Notes under the pieces: model-generated
Told to the model about the DNA's origin: nothing
Databases searched by the model: none
What the model saw: the letters and a program-made list of their open reading frames with translations, nothing else
Part shown: positions 56,625 to 64,000 of the stretch, piece by piece
Numbering within the stretch: position 1 is the first letter of the stretch
How the letters are laid out: each line of letters begins with the position of its first letter
Assembly (NCBI RefSeq): GCF_019720915.1
Contig: NZ_JAHKSI010000001.1
Coordinates: 2,108,001-2,172,000, forward strand
Length of the DNA: 64,000 nt
Direction of reading: 5' to 3'
Source of the DNA: Alkalihalobacillus sp. TS-13
GTDB lineage: Bacteria; Bacillota; Bacilli; Bacillales; Fictibacillaceae
Program-made: the position numbers and the translations under genes

Positions 56625-57770
56625 TTATTCCCTCATTACTTTCTTTAAGTTATCGATGACTTCTAGAAGGATTTGGATGAATCTTTCTCCCTCGTTACGT
56701 GTATTTTCAAAGCTGAGACTTACGCGTATCGCACTGCTGGCTCGTTCCAATTCATATCCGGTCGCTTCCAATACTCTACTGACATCAGTCGATTTGGAGG
56801 AACATGCAGATTTTGTTGAAACAAATACACCTCTTTCTTCTAAAGCATGGATCAACACCTCTGGCTTGATACCCGGAACAGAAAAATTAATAATATGTGG
56901 TGCACTATAATCCTCTGGCGTGTTAAGGAATACACCTTCAATTTCAGATAGCTGCTTCCGTATATAGTCCTTTAACTGAACAAGGTTGTCCATCTCATAT
57001 TTTGATTTTTCTATTGTTAGACGAAGCGCTTTTGCCATTGCGATGATTCCAGGTATATTTTCTGTCCCAGCTCGATGTTTGAATTCCTGTGAACCTCCGT
57101 GAAGAAGTGGGGATAATGTCACTCCGCTCCGGACATATAGGAACCCGACACCTTTTGGCCCGTGGAATTTGTGGCTCGAAAAGGAACATAAATCAATACC
57201 AGATTGTTCATACTGAATAGGAACTTTCCCTATGCCTTGAACATGATCGACATGGAAAAAGATCTTCGGATGTTCATTCAATAACTTGCCGATACCTTGT
57301 ATGGGTTGAACCGTTCCAAGCTCATTGTTTACATGCATGACAGAAACAAGAATCGTATCATTCCTGATTTCGTTTTGCAGATCTTGAACAGAGACACAAC
57401 CTTTTCGATCCACAGGTAAAAAAGTGACATCGAATCCCAACTGCTGTAACTGCCTGAATGATTCATAACACGAAGCATGCTCAATTTCAGTGGTAATCAA
57501 ATGTTTGCCCCGTGTCTGATGACGAAGTGCAATCCCCTTGATCGCCAGGTTGTTCGCTTCCGTACCTCCAGATGTAAATACAATCTCTGCAGGGTTGACA
57601 CGAATAAGATCTGCGATTTGCTTCCGGGCTGTACTTATCAGCTTTTCCACTTCGCCTCCTAAACGGTGGATCGAAGAAGGATTGGCGAAATAGTTCTCAG
57701 CCACGGTCATATATGTCTTCATCGCTTTAGGATAAGGTTTGGTTGTCGCACTATTGTCGAAATAAATCAT
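56625..57770 (-). CDS. nifZ: cysteine desulfurase (NifS/IscS type), partner of ThiI
   Basis: A 381-residue PLP-dependent cysteine desulfurase. N-terminal IYFDNSATTKPYPKAM is typical; the PLP lysine is in SFSSHKFHGPKGVGF, and the active Cys lies in TKSACSSKSTDVSR. It matches NifZ (YtbJ region) of B. subtilis, which supplies persulfide sulfur specifically to ThiI for 4-thiouridine, by operon position. AAAGGAAATA precedes ATG 57770. The symbol is assigned by synteny. Confidence 0.92.
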   Translation of the reverse strand: MIYFDNSATTKPYPKAMKTYMTVAENYFANPSSIHRLGGEVEKLISTARKQIADLIRVNPAEIVFTSGGTEANNLAIKGIALRHQTRGKHLITTEIEHASCYESFRQLQQLGFDVTFLPVDRKGCVSVQDLQNEIRNDTILVSVMHVNNELGTVQPIQGIGKLLNEHPKIFFHVDHVQGIGKVPIQYEQSGIDLCSFSSHKFHGPKGVGFLYVRSGVTLSPLLHGGSQEFKHRAGTENIPGIIAMAKALRLTIEKSKYEMDNLVQLKDYIRKQLSEIEGVFLNTPEDYSAPHIINFSVPGIKPEVLIHALEERGVFVSTKSACSSKSTDVSRVLEATGYELERASSAIRVSLSFENTRNEGERFIQILLEVIDNLKKVMRE

Positions 57771-57815
57771 TATTTCCTTTACCCCTTTAATAATCGGCTT
57801 TGTTAAATAATACGG

Positions 57816-58288
57816 TTGATTTCTGACTAAATTTTATCGAAATTCGCGACACTCCTGCGGGAAAAGGGACCTAGGCAAGACCCCATCTTTTTTAAAAGGA
57901 TCTTCGACTATAATAATGAACTTCGACTAAATACCACCACGTCCTATGGTGAACGTCGAAGTCAGCAGAAGGAAAGCTTCTAAGAATTTTCATAGCAGAC
58001 ACGAAAATGATTTCATTTTTGTGTTGAGATCCTGTGCAAGTGAGGAAGCTTGCGGAAGTGGGTTAATACAGGAAAGTGATGTCCAGCTCAGCGACCAGTC
58101 ACTTGGATCACTCAAACTTCCAGCGGCGGCAACACATTGATTGACATCCTTATGAGTTAGCCCATGCAGAATCAAGTCTTTGTTTGGTTCCAGCCTCCTC
58201 GTCCGTTTTCCAGTGACCTACGTGCCTAACCGGGTCGCTTCCGCTTTTCGTTTGCCCGCAGAAAGGGAGTGAATTTCGCAAAAATCAA
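57816..58288 (-). repeat. modular inverted-end repeat, copy R8 (full, single E)
   Basis: Reverse orientation with ends TTGATTT (57816) and AAATCAA (58282). All modules are present, and the interior is very close to R1. It lies in the divergent gap between nifZ and brnQ, the only copy between divergent genes. The frame at 57990-58175 is not shared with other copies. Confidence 0.88.
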
Positions 58289-58626
58289 TAATAACGTATA
58301 ACAATGCCAAAAATTATTTCATTGCATCGTTTAATAATATCATATCTAGATTGGATTCCAAACATGAGAATTTAATCAGTGCTATTCGACATATTATGAC
58401 AATGTTTTTAACAGCGAAGTCCTTTCCTAATCAAGCACACGATTCTATTTTCAATAGAAAACTTAAACATTCTTTAGTAAATAAGAGATGTACAAATATT
58501 TCAAATCAAAACAATCTTTCAACTTTTTACTAAAGTATCTATTTTTCGTAAAGATTGTGTTAAGCTTTAACCGATTTTAGAAAACTTAATGATTTCAGTC
58601 GATAATTGTCACGGAGGTTTTACAGC
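58289..58626. other. AT-rich upstream region of brnQ
   Basis: About 338 bases without a gene. It probably holds the brnQ promoter, for example TTTACT and TAAAGA 17 bases apart near 58524-58555, but this is weak. I looked for T-box or other leader-RNA features and saw none. Confidence 0.4.
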
Positions 58627-59982
58627 ATGAAATCTACAAAATCACTTTCTTTTAAGGATACATTTACGATCGGGCTTATGATGTTCGCTTTATTCCTCGG
58701 GGCTGGTAATATGATATTCCCTCCTTTACTTGGTCAAACAGCAGGAACCAACGTATGGACGGCTATCTCGGGCTTTCTGATCACAGGTGTCGGCCTGCCA
58801 CTTTTGGGTATTGTGGCAATTGGCCTGACAGGCGGAACATTAAGAGATCTGGCTGGTCGCGTGCACCCGTCTTTTGCAATTATTTTTTCCACATTAATCT
58901 ATTTAGCTATTGGTCCATTTTTCGGAATTCCGAGAACAGGCACAGTTGCATTTGAGATAGGCGCTGTTCCGTTCTTGCCTGAAACAGTCAATCCAAACGG
59001 TATGTCTTTATTCATTTACACAGTCATCTTTTTCGGTATTACATTTTGGTTTGCTTTGAATCCGACCAAGCTTGTTGATCGTATTGGTAAAATCTTGACG
59101 CCGATACTCATCGTTGTTATTGGACTGATTGTAATTAAAGGCATCGTTAATCCTATGGGCAGTTTTTCAAATCCATCAGGTGAATATACATCGACTCCAT
59201 TCTTCAACGGTTTCATCAATGGCTATTTGACGATGGACGCGATCGCAGCACTAGTCTTTGGGATTGTAGTCATCAATGCTGTAAAATCCAGAGGGGTTTC
59301 TGATAAAAAAGAAATTGCAAAAGCAACAACGAAAGCAGGATTCATTGCTGTCAGTGGACTCGCGTTAGTCTATCTATCACTAGCCTATATCGGAGCAACG
59401 AGCAGGAATGTTCTTGGAGAAAGTGATAATGGTGGAACCATTCTTACAGGAGCAGCGGATGTGTTATTTGGTCAGTTCGGAATCGTCCTGCTGGCTATCG
59501 CGATTACATTCGCCTGCCTAACTACATCAATTGGACTTGTGACAGCATGTGGAGAGTATTTCAATGGACTCATGCCGACTGTACCGTACAAACTGATTAT
59601 CGGCATATTATGTGTGTTCAGTGCAGCTGTCGCTAATGTCGGACTTACTCAATTGATCAACATGACTTTACCAGTATTGATAGGAATCTATCCACTTGCC
59701 ATTGCACTTATCTTTTATTCCTTCTTCCATCGACAATTCGGCGGCTATCGCGAAGTATATATCGGTGGATTACTAGGAGCCGGGGTTGTCAGTATTTTCG
59801 ATTCATTGAATGAATTGAACGTGAACATTACAGCTATTACCGACATCATGAGTGCATATCTTCCTTTATTTGAGCAAGGTGTCGGATGGATCACACCTTC
59901 ATTAATCGGTGCAATTATCGGATATATCATCGGGCGTTCAAAATCTCAGATAATTGATAACGCAGATTTCAATAAAGCATAA
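58627..59982 (+). CDS. brnQ: branched-chain amino acid:cation symporter BrnQ family
   Basis: A 451-residue LIVCS-family transporter with 12 predicted membrane segments, importing leucine, isoleucine and valine with a cation. The N-terminal MMFALFLGAGNMIFPPLLGQ is a family hallmark. It occupies the position of braB of B. subtilis, next to ezrA. GGAGG is 9 bases before ATG 58627, chosen over the open frame from 58606. Single gene with a strong terminator; convergent with ezrA. Confidence 0.95.
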   Translation: MKSTKSLSFKDTFTIGLMMFALFLGAGNMIFPPLLGQTAGTNVWTAISGFLITGVGLPLLGIVAIGLTGGTLRDLAGRVHPSFAIIFSTLIYLAIGPFFGIPRTGTVAFEIGAVPFLPETVNPNGMSLFIYTVIFFGITFWFALNPTKLVDRIGKILTPILIVVIGLIVIKGIVNPMGSFSNPSGEYTSTPFFNGFINGYLTMDAIAALVFGIVVINAVKSRGVSDKKEIAKATTKAGFIAVSGLALVYLSLAYIGATSRNVLGESDNGGTILTGAADVLFGQFGIVLLAIAITFACLTTSIGLVTACGEYFNGLMPTVPYKLIIGILCVFSAAVANVGLTQLINMTLPVLIGIYPLAIALIFYSFFHRQFGGYREVYIGGLLGAGVVSIFDSLNELNVNITAITDIMSAYLPLFEQGVGWITPSLIGAIIGYIIGRSKSQIIDNADFNKA

Positions 59983-59999
59983 ATAACCGTATTTTTATT

Positions 60000-60028
60000 A
60001 GAACCAGCGAATGGCTGGTTCTTTTTTT
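60000..60028 (+). terminator. brnQ intrinsic terminator
   Basis: AGAACCAGC pairs with GCTGGTTCT around GAATG, followed by seven T residues, 18 bases after the stop. Confidence 0.9.
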
Positions 60029-60181
60029 AGGTTTGTTGTTTTTCACAATTCTATTGTAATGATCGTGGAACTAGCTTTCCGCAGGTAGTCCGCAACCCTT
60101 CTCGTTCGGTCACGCAGGAAATTCCCACTTCTATAGGTATTCATTTTTTAATTAACAACAAACTTTTAGAAAACAGGCAAT

Positions 60182-60227
60182 AAAAAACGGACTCTTTCCA
60201 ATTTGATTGTTTGGAAAGGTCCGTTTA
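60182..60227 (-). terminator. ezrA intrinsic terminator
   Basis: AAACGGACTCTTTCCAA pairs with TTGGAAAGGTCCGTTT (one mismatch) around an 8-base loop, with six T residues on the minus strand, close to the ezrA stop. Confidence 0.9.
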
Positions 60228-60231
60228 AAAG

Positions 60232-61947
60232 TCAATATACTTTTTCAAACTCTTGTTGATAATTTTCTTCAAGATCTCTAATGATTTGAGGATCCACTGT
60301 ATGAAGAGCCTCTGCTGCATGTTCCATCGCTTCTTCATAATCAAAGGTACGGAACGATTGTTCAGCCTCGGAAAGTTTTACAGCGACTGTTACATACTGT
60401 CTGCGATAACGGTTTCCATATTGGATCAATCGCTCTGCCCAAATTGCTCGATCAATCAGTTTATACGTTTTAGTATGGACATCATCAATGGCTTCTTCCG
60501 CTTCAATCAACCTATGAAGAACTTCAGCCATTTGCAATGGTTTATCATTCAGTTTCATTGAAACAGTTTGTAATTTGGTTTCAGCATCATGAAGTGACGC
60601 GTAATACTGTTCCGGCAAGCCAGGTAAATTATTACGATGGATTTCCTTTTTAGCATCAATCAGCTTTTTGCGGAATTCATGGATTTTTTCCACAGCTTCC
60701 AGTTCATCTTTACGAAGATTTTGCAGCTTTTCTTGATAGATCTCTGTCATTTCCCGAAGATCCTCAAGTTGTTTTGTTACACTTTCCAGCATCTCTTTAA
60801 GTGATGTAAAGGACTGGTTGTTTTCATCAACAGAATGAAAAATCGCCCCGACTCTTTTTTCCAATTTTTCAAATGATGTTTCCAGGCGTTCTTGAAGATC
60901 GATGTTTTCTTGTTCGATCTGATAACTTAACCGAACCACGTTCGTCTCTTCTTTCATCTTGTTGATTTCTGTCCCAAGCTCCTCGACATCAGCTTGTACT
61001 TGTTTGCCATCTGTCATCACATATTGCTTGGCTAGAACTTCTGCTTCAAGCCGATCATAAAGCTCTTCGATTTTCTTATTCATTTGAGAAATCTCTTCCT
61101 GAGCATCCTCTATATCGACGTCATTCACTTTTTCCGTTACGATCTGATACGCATAATCGATGACTTCAAGTTCTTTTTCAACACCGAGCTGCTCGACACG
61201 GAATCCTTGGTCTGACATTTCCTTCAGACCTTCCTTCAACTGTTTGATCGTTTCAGGAATCTCAGATTGTAGTTGATACAGCAACTCTGGCACGACTTCC
61301 AGTTCATATTGCAAGCGACGGATCTTTTCATCAAGCTGTATGATGTAGGTACGTGCTGCAATGTGGTTTCCATTTTCAGTCTCTTCATCATAACTAGTGA
61401 AATCTGCCGAAATATTCTCCAGTCGCTTTTCAAAGGTCTCAACCAATGGACCGAGTGCTCGATAATGGGTGAGAAGATGCTTCCTTAATTCTTTATAGCT
61501 CTCTTTAAGCTCACCGATTTCTTTTCGGTTCAATTCTTCACTTTCAACGAATTCATTGATTTCAGATGAAATCTCCTCTATCTTCTCTTCTATACTAAAA
61601 AGTGATTTCCTAGTGTCACTCAGAATGCCTCTTGCCTTTTTGAATCGATATTTATCCGAGGCATCTTCAGCATCAAATAGACTCTCTTCAAGACTAGGAA
61701 GTTGGAGGGTAACGATGTCGTCCCATTCTTCACGCCAAACCTCGAATTTCTTTTCGGTTTCCCCTATCATCTCCAATGCTTTCACTTTCGCGATCTCATC
61801 AGACAAAGGTTTATTCATGATATTGACTTTCTGTGTTTCCAGGTGATCAATTTGATCATAAATTTTCTTTCGAGTGTATGTACCGAATGCTATGAATACT
61901 GAAACTAACACGATCAGTGCTATAAAAATATATATCACAGGGACCAT
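60232..61947 (-). CDS. ezrA: septation ring formation regulator EzrA
   Basis: A 571-residue negative regulator of FtsZ ring assembly and a linker between division and cell-wall synthesis. One N-terminal membrane segment (about 3-24) is followed by almost continuous spectrin-like coiled coil rich in Glu, Lys, Leu and Gln. The length fits B. subtilis EzrA (562). The start at 61947 gives MVPVIYIFIALIVL. Divergent from hisJ and convergent with brnQ; its neighbour refZ also acts on FtsZ. Confidence 0.96.
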   Translation of the reverse strand: MVPVIYIFIALIVLVSVFIAFGTYTRKKIYDQIDHLETQKVNIMNKPLSDEIAKVKALEMIGETEKKFEVWREEWDDIVTLQLPSLEESLFDAEDASDKYRFKKARGILSDTRKSLFSIEEKIEEISSEINEFVESEELNRKEIGELKESYKELRKHLLTHYRALGPLVETFEKRLENISADFTSYDEETENGNHIAARTYIIQLDEKIRRLQYELEVVPELLYQLQSEIPETIKQLKEGLKEMSDQGFRVEQLGVEKELEVIDYAYQIVTEKVNDVDIEDAQEEISQMNKKIEELYDRLEAEVLAKQYVMTDGKQVQADVEELGTEINKMKEETNVVRLSYQIEQENIDLQERLETSFEKLEKRVGAIFHSVDENNQSFTSLKEMLESVTKQLEDLREMTEIYQEKLQNLRKDELEAVEKIHEFRKKLIDAKKEIHRNNLPGLPEQYYASLHDAETKLQTVSMKLNDKPLQMAEVLHRLIEAEEAIDDVHTKTYKLIDRAIWAERLIQYGNRYRRQYVTVAVKLSEAEQSFRTFDYEEAMEHAAEALHTVDPQIIRDLEENYQQEFEKVY

Positions 61948-62150
61948 CCTTTCTTCCCTTTTTCAATTATGTATATTAGACTTATATAAATATCGACATA
62001 TTTGTACGTTTTTCTCCAAATTTCATTCAGATTCGGCGTTCATCGTAACTACTATAATACCATGTCTGCTACTTTTATAACTACATTTTTTCGAAAATTT
62101 GATAAAAAATTGCTTTTTTCTTACAAAAGTACCATTTCAGGAGGATGATC

Positions 62151-62969
62151 ATGAATATCTTTGACGGCCATATCCATACACCATACTGTCCGCATGGCAC
62201 TAAAGACACGTTCAATCAGTACATTGAACATGCAATCGAACTTGGATACAAGGGTATGACATTCACTGAGCATGCCCCCTTGCCATCAGGATTCAGTGAC
62301 CCTACTCCAGATCAAGACAGCGGTATGCAGCTTGATAAGCTCGAAAATTACATTCATCACCTTTCTCAGCTAAAGAAAGAATATAAGAATGATCTCCGTA
62401 TTAAGACCGGACTCGAAATTGATTACATTGAAGAGTTCGAAAGCGAAACCACATCGTTTTTAGATCGTTATGGTCCTTACTTGGATGATTCGATCTTGTC
62501 TGTCCATTTCTTAAAAACAAAAAACGGTTATCATTGCATGGATTACAGCCCGGATGTTTACGGTAAGATACTAAAAGAAACAGGCTCCATCCACAATTTG
62601 TATACACTCTATTACGATACATTGAAGAAATCAGTTAAAGCCGAATTAGGTGCATATAAACCAAAACGAATCGGACATATCAGTCTAGTAATGAAGTTTC
62701 AAAAAAAATATCCGAACGACGCTATCAATAAGGAGGAGATCATAGAAACTCTTGATTTGTTTTCAGAAGAAAAATTGCAGTTAGACTATAATGGTTCGGG
62801 TGTAAATAAACCTTTATGTCGGGAACCTTATCCCCCAGATTGGATTATTTCAGAAGCCTTGAAAAGAAACATCCCTCTTGTCTATGGCTCAGATGCACAT
62901 AGAGCTGGAGAACTGGGACAAGGTCTAGATAAAATACAGAAAGAAGCACCGCTCTCACAGCCTAGATAA
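62151..62969 (+). CDS. hisJ: histidinol-phosphatase HisJ
   Basis: A 272-residue PHP-family histidinol-phosphatase, the step before histidinol dehydrogenase in histidine synthesis. The metal-binding motif FDGHIHTPYCPHG begins near residue 4, with FTEHAPLP, GLEIDYI, and the C-terminal YGSDAHRAGELG. ATG 62151 is 6 bases after AGGAGG; the ATG at 62145 abuts it. In the usual place between ezrA and refZ, away from the his operon. Confidence 0.95.
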   Translation: MNIFDGHIHTPYCPHGTKDTFNQYIEHAIELGYKGMTFTEHAPLPSGFSDPTPDQDSGMQLDKLENYIHHLSQLKKEYKNDLRIKTGLEIDYIEEFESETTSFLDRYGPYLDDSILSVHFLKTKNGYHCMDYSPDVYGKILKETGSIHNLYTLYYDTLKKSVKAELGAYKPKRIGHISLVMKFQKKYPNDAINKEEIIETLDLFSEEKLQLDYNGSGVNKPLCREPYPPDWIISEALKRNIPLVYGSDAHRAGELGQGLDKIQKEAPLSQPR

Positions 62970-62996
62970 GAGGCTGAAGCGGCGCTTTAATTTTCA
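62945..62996 (+). terminator. hisJ terminator overlapping the gene end
   Basis: AAGCACCGCT (62945-62954) pairs with AGCGGCGCTT (62979-62988, one mismatch) with an inner AGCCT/AGGCT stem, followed by TAATTTTC. The left arm is inside the last codons of hisJ. Confidence 0.65.
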
Positions 62997-63034
62997 GGCT
63001 GTTTTCGCCTAAATTGTTTCATAATGGAGCAAGA

Positions 63035-63715
63035 TCAGCCTGCTCCAATACTTGAATTTGCTAATTTTTCTTTATCCTTTCCTGAAATCGATTCAGAATC
63101 ATATTGGATACACAACGTATCATTCACCCAATCTTGTAGGGCGCTTGAATATTTGGATGTGAAATAGCGATCGTTGACCGAGAATTGGTAGATTTCCTTA
63201 ACATATTGGGGATATAAAAACGGCATGAACAGCATGCTTCTCAACTGCATCGTCACCATGTTTTTCGAACACGGCTTGAACTCCTTCTGTTTCACACCTT
63301 GTTCAAGGATCGTAGTCAAGTAAAATTTTTCCTTCATGAGATAGGTCGTCATGATCTCACGGATGAGTGTGGTATCGATGCTGATTTCACGATGAACAAG
63401 CCTTGCAGCCTGTGATCGGCCTTGTTGATAAATAATGACCTCTTCAATCAAACGGATCAGACAAGTCCGTGCAGAATCCTTTTCCAGTCTTTCATAAGCG
63501 TCTTGCAATACCTGAAGATACCCTTCCAGGAATGACGACATCAAAAATTCAAGCAGTCCTCTTTTTCCACCAAAATAGTAAGAGATGAGAGAGACATTCA
63601 CTCCAGCTTTTTCGGCAATATCACGAACAGAAGTCCCGGCATAACCATTGTTATTGAAAAGGGCTGCGGCTGATTCTGCGACTTTTTCTTTGGTGATGGA
63701 TAACGCCTTCTTCAT
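63035..63715 (-). CDS. refZ: TetR-family regulator of FtsZ, RefZ (YttP)
   Basis: A 226-residue TetR-family protein. The N-terminal HTH (about 6-55) has TSVRDIAEKAGVNVSLISYYFGGKRGLLEF; the rest is a helical dimerisation domain, with a Ser/Lys-rich tail. In B. subtilis RefZ (formerly YttP) binds palindromic sites near the origin and shifts FtsZ positioning at the start of sporulation. GAGGTGATTTGCC precedes ATG 63715. The position between hisJ and ytsP matches B. subtilis. Identity rests on synteny plus the TetR fold. Confidence 0.9.
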   Translation of the reverse strand: MKKALSITKEKVAESAAALFNNNGYAGTSVRDIAEKAGVNVSLISYYFGGKRGLLEFLMSSFLEGYLQVLQDAYERLEKDSARTCLIRLIEEVIIYQQGRSQAARLVHREISIDTTLIREIMTTYLMKEKFYLTTILEQGVKQKEFKPCSKNMVTMQLRSMLFMPFLYPQYVKEIYQFSVNDRYFTSKYSSALQDWVNDTLCIQYDSESISGKDKEKLANSSIGAG

Positions 63716-63862
63716 GGCAAATCACCTCAATATACAATCATTACTAACACCTTTCTTCTTTTCCTATAGAAATCCTTTGAAAATCCCTCGACATATGAGG
63801 TGAATGTTTCTGCAAATTCTGATATGATAAGACTAATTTCTTAGGATTGTGAGGGAATGCTC

Positions 63863-64000
63863 ATGTTTCACGTCGAATCATACGCGGGAAATCGTGAAGA
63901 AAATTATGAATTACTAAACAAACAATTGAAAGCATTATTGGAAGGTGAAACAAATCAAATAGCAAACCTTGCAAATGCCTCAGCACTATTAAATCAATTC
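63863..64000 (+). CDS. ytsP: GAF-domain protein / free methionine-R-sulfoxide reductase YtsP, cut by window end
   Basis: The first 46 codons of a GAF-domain protein ([18 protein letters not shown], then [14 protein letters not shown]). The start resembles B. subtilis YtsP, of the fRMsr family that reduces free methionine-R-sulfoxide. GAGGG is 7 bases before ATG 63863; another ATG two codons upstream (63857) is less well placed. The catalytic cysteines would lie past the window edge, so activity cannot be judged. Divergent from refZ. Confidence 0.88.
   Translation, partial: MFHVESYAGNREENYELLNKQLKALLEGETNQIANLANASALLNQF

Noticed and set aside
58289-58626. A T-box leader before the branched-chain amino acid transporter gene
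   Set aside because: No T-box core sequence and no terminator/antiterminator pair could be seen.

Overview
The window is a stretch of chromosome from a low-GC, endospore-forming member of the Bacillaceae. Gene content and order match the Bacillus subtilis block that runs from ytxC-dnaI-dnaB through polA, phoPR, the TCA cluster, pyk-pfkA, accAD, dnaE, ackA, sppA and thiI to ezrA-hisJ-refZ-ytsP. Sporulation genes are present (ytxC, ytaF, ytvI, ytrH, ytrI, ytfJ and an alpha/beta-type SASP). The genome is not B. subtilis: a MaoC-like gene sits between mdh and phoP, a FadR-type regulator sits between ytsJ and accD, and the intergenic regions carry repeat families unlike those I know from B. subtilis. 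I see no rRNA, tRNA, prophage, CRISPR array, transposase or clear riboswitch.

Layout. 1-9.3 kb: ytxC, the helicase-loading pair dnaI-dnaB, nrdR, speD, gapB, coaE, ytaF and mutM. 9.4-20 kb: polA, phoPR, a MaoC-like gene, mdh, icd and citZ, all on the minus strand. 20.3-29.8 kb: a DUF441 protein, ytvI (plus), fxsA, then central carbon and lipid entry: pyk, pfkA, accA, accD, a GntR/FadR regulator and NADP-malic enzyme ytsJ. 30.1-39.3 kb: dnaE, the divergent sporulation pair ytrH-ytrI, nrnA, ytpI, ytoI, ytkL and small unknown genes. 39.6-54.9 kb: ald, moaB, an EcsC-family gene, ackA, ytxK, tpx, ytfI-ytfJ, an RDD protein, sppA, nadK, an amidohydrolase and an acyl-CoA synthetase. 55-64 kb: SASP, thiI-iscS, brnQ, ezrA, hisJ, refZ and the start of ytsP.

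The genes are housekeeping. Pyk, PfkA, CitZ, Icd, Mdh, GapB, YtsJ and AckA cover glycolysis, gluconeogenesis, the TCA cycle and overflow metabolism. YtsJ supplies NADPH next to AccAD, which starts fatty-acid synthesis, and a FadR-type regulator gene lies between them. IscS feeds sulfur to ThiI. EzrA and RefZ act on FtsZ.

The unusual content is intergenic. (1) Eight copies, plus three short or decayed ones, of a modular repeat of about 55-505 bp are bounded by inverted ends (GTTGATTT..GCGAAATTC / GAATTTCGC..AAATCAAC). I name its modules L, A, B, C, D, E and R. L and R are the ends. B carries an AACCAA..TTGGTT dyad. C carries GAAGTGAT..ATCACTTC. E carries the ACACAAAAATGA / TCATTTTCGTGT dyad and TTCGAC..GTCGAA. 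(2) Two loci have units beginning TAACGGACA spaced 50-51 bp apart. (3) A 111-112 bp element with inverted ends occurs twice, and one copy serves as the dnaI terminator. (4) Candidate regulatory palindromes lie before ytsJ, citZ, the MaoC-like gene and ackA. (5) A run of five consecutive inverted repeats lies near 41 kb.
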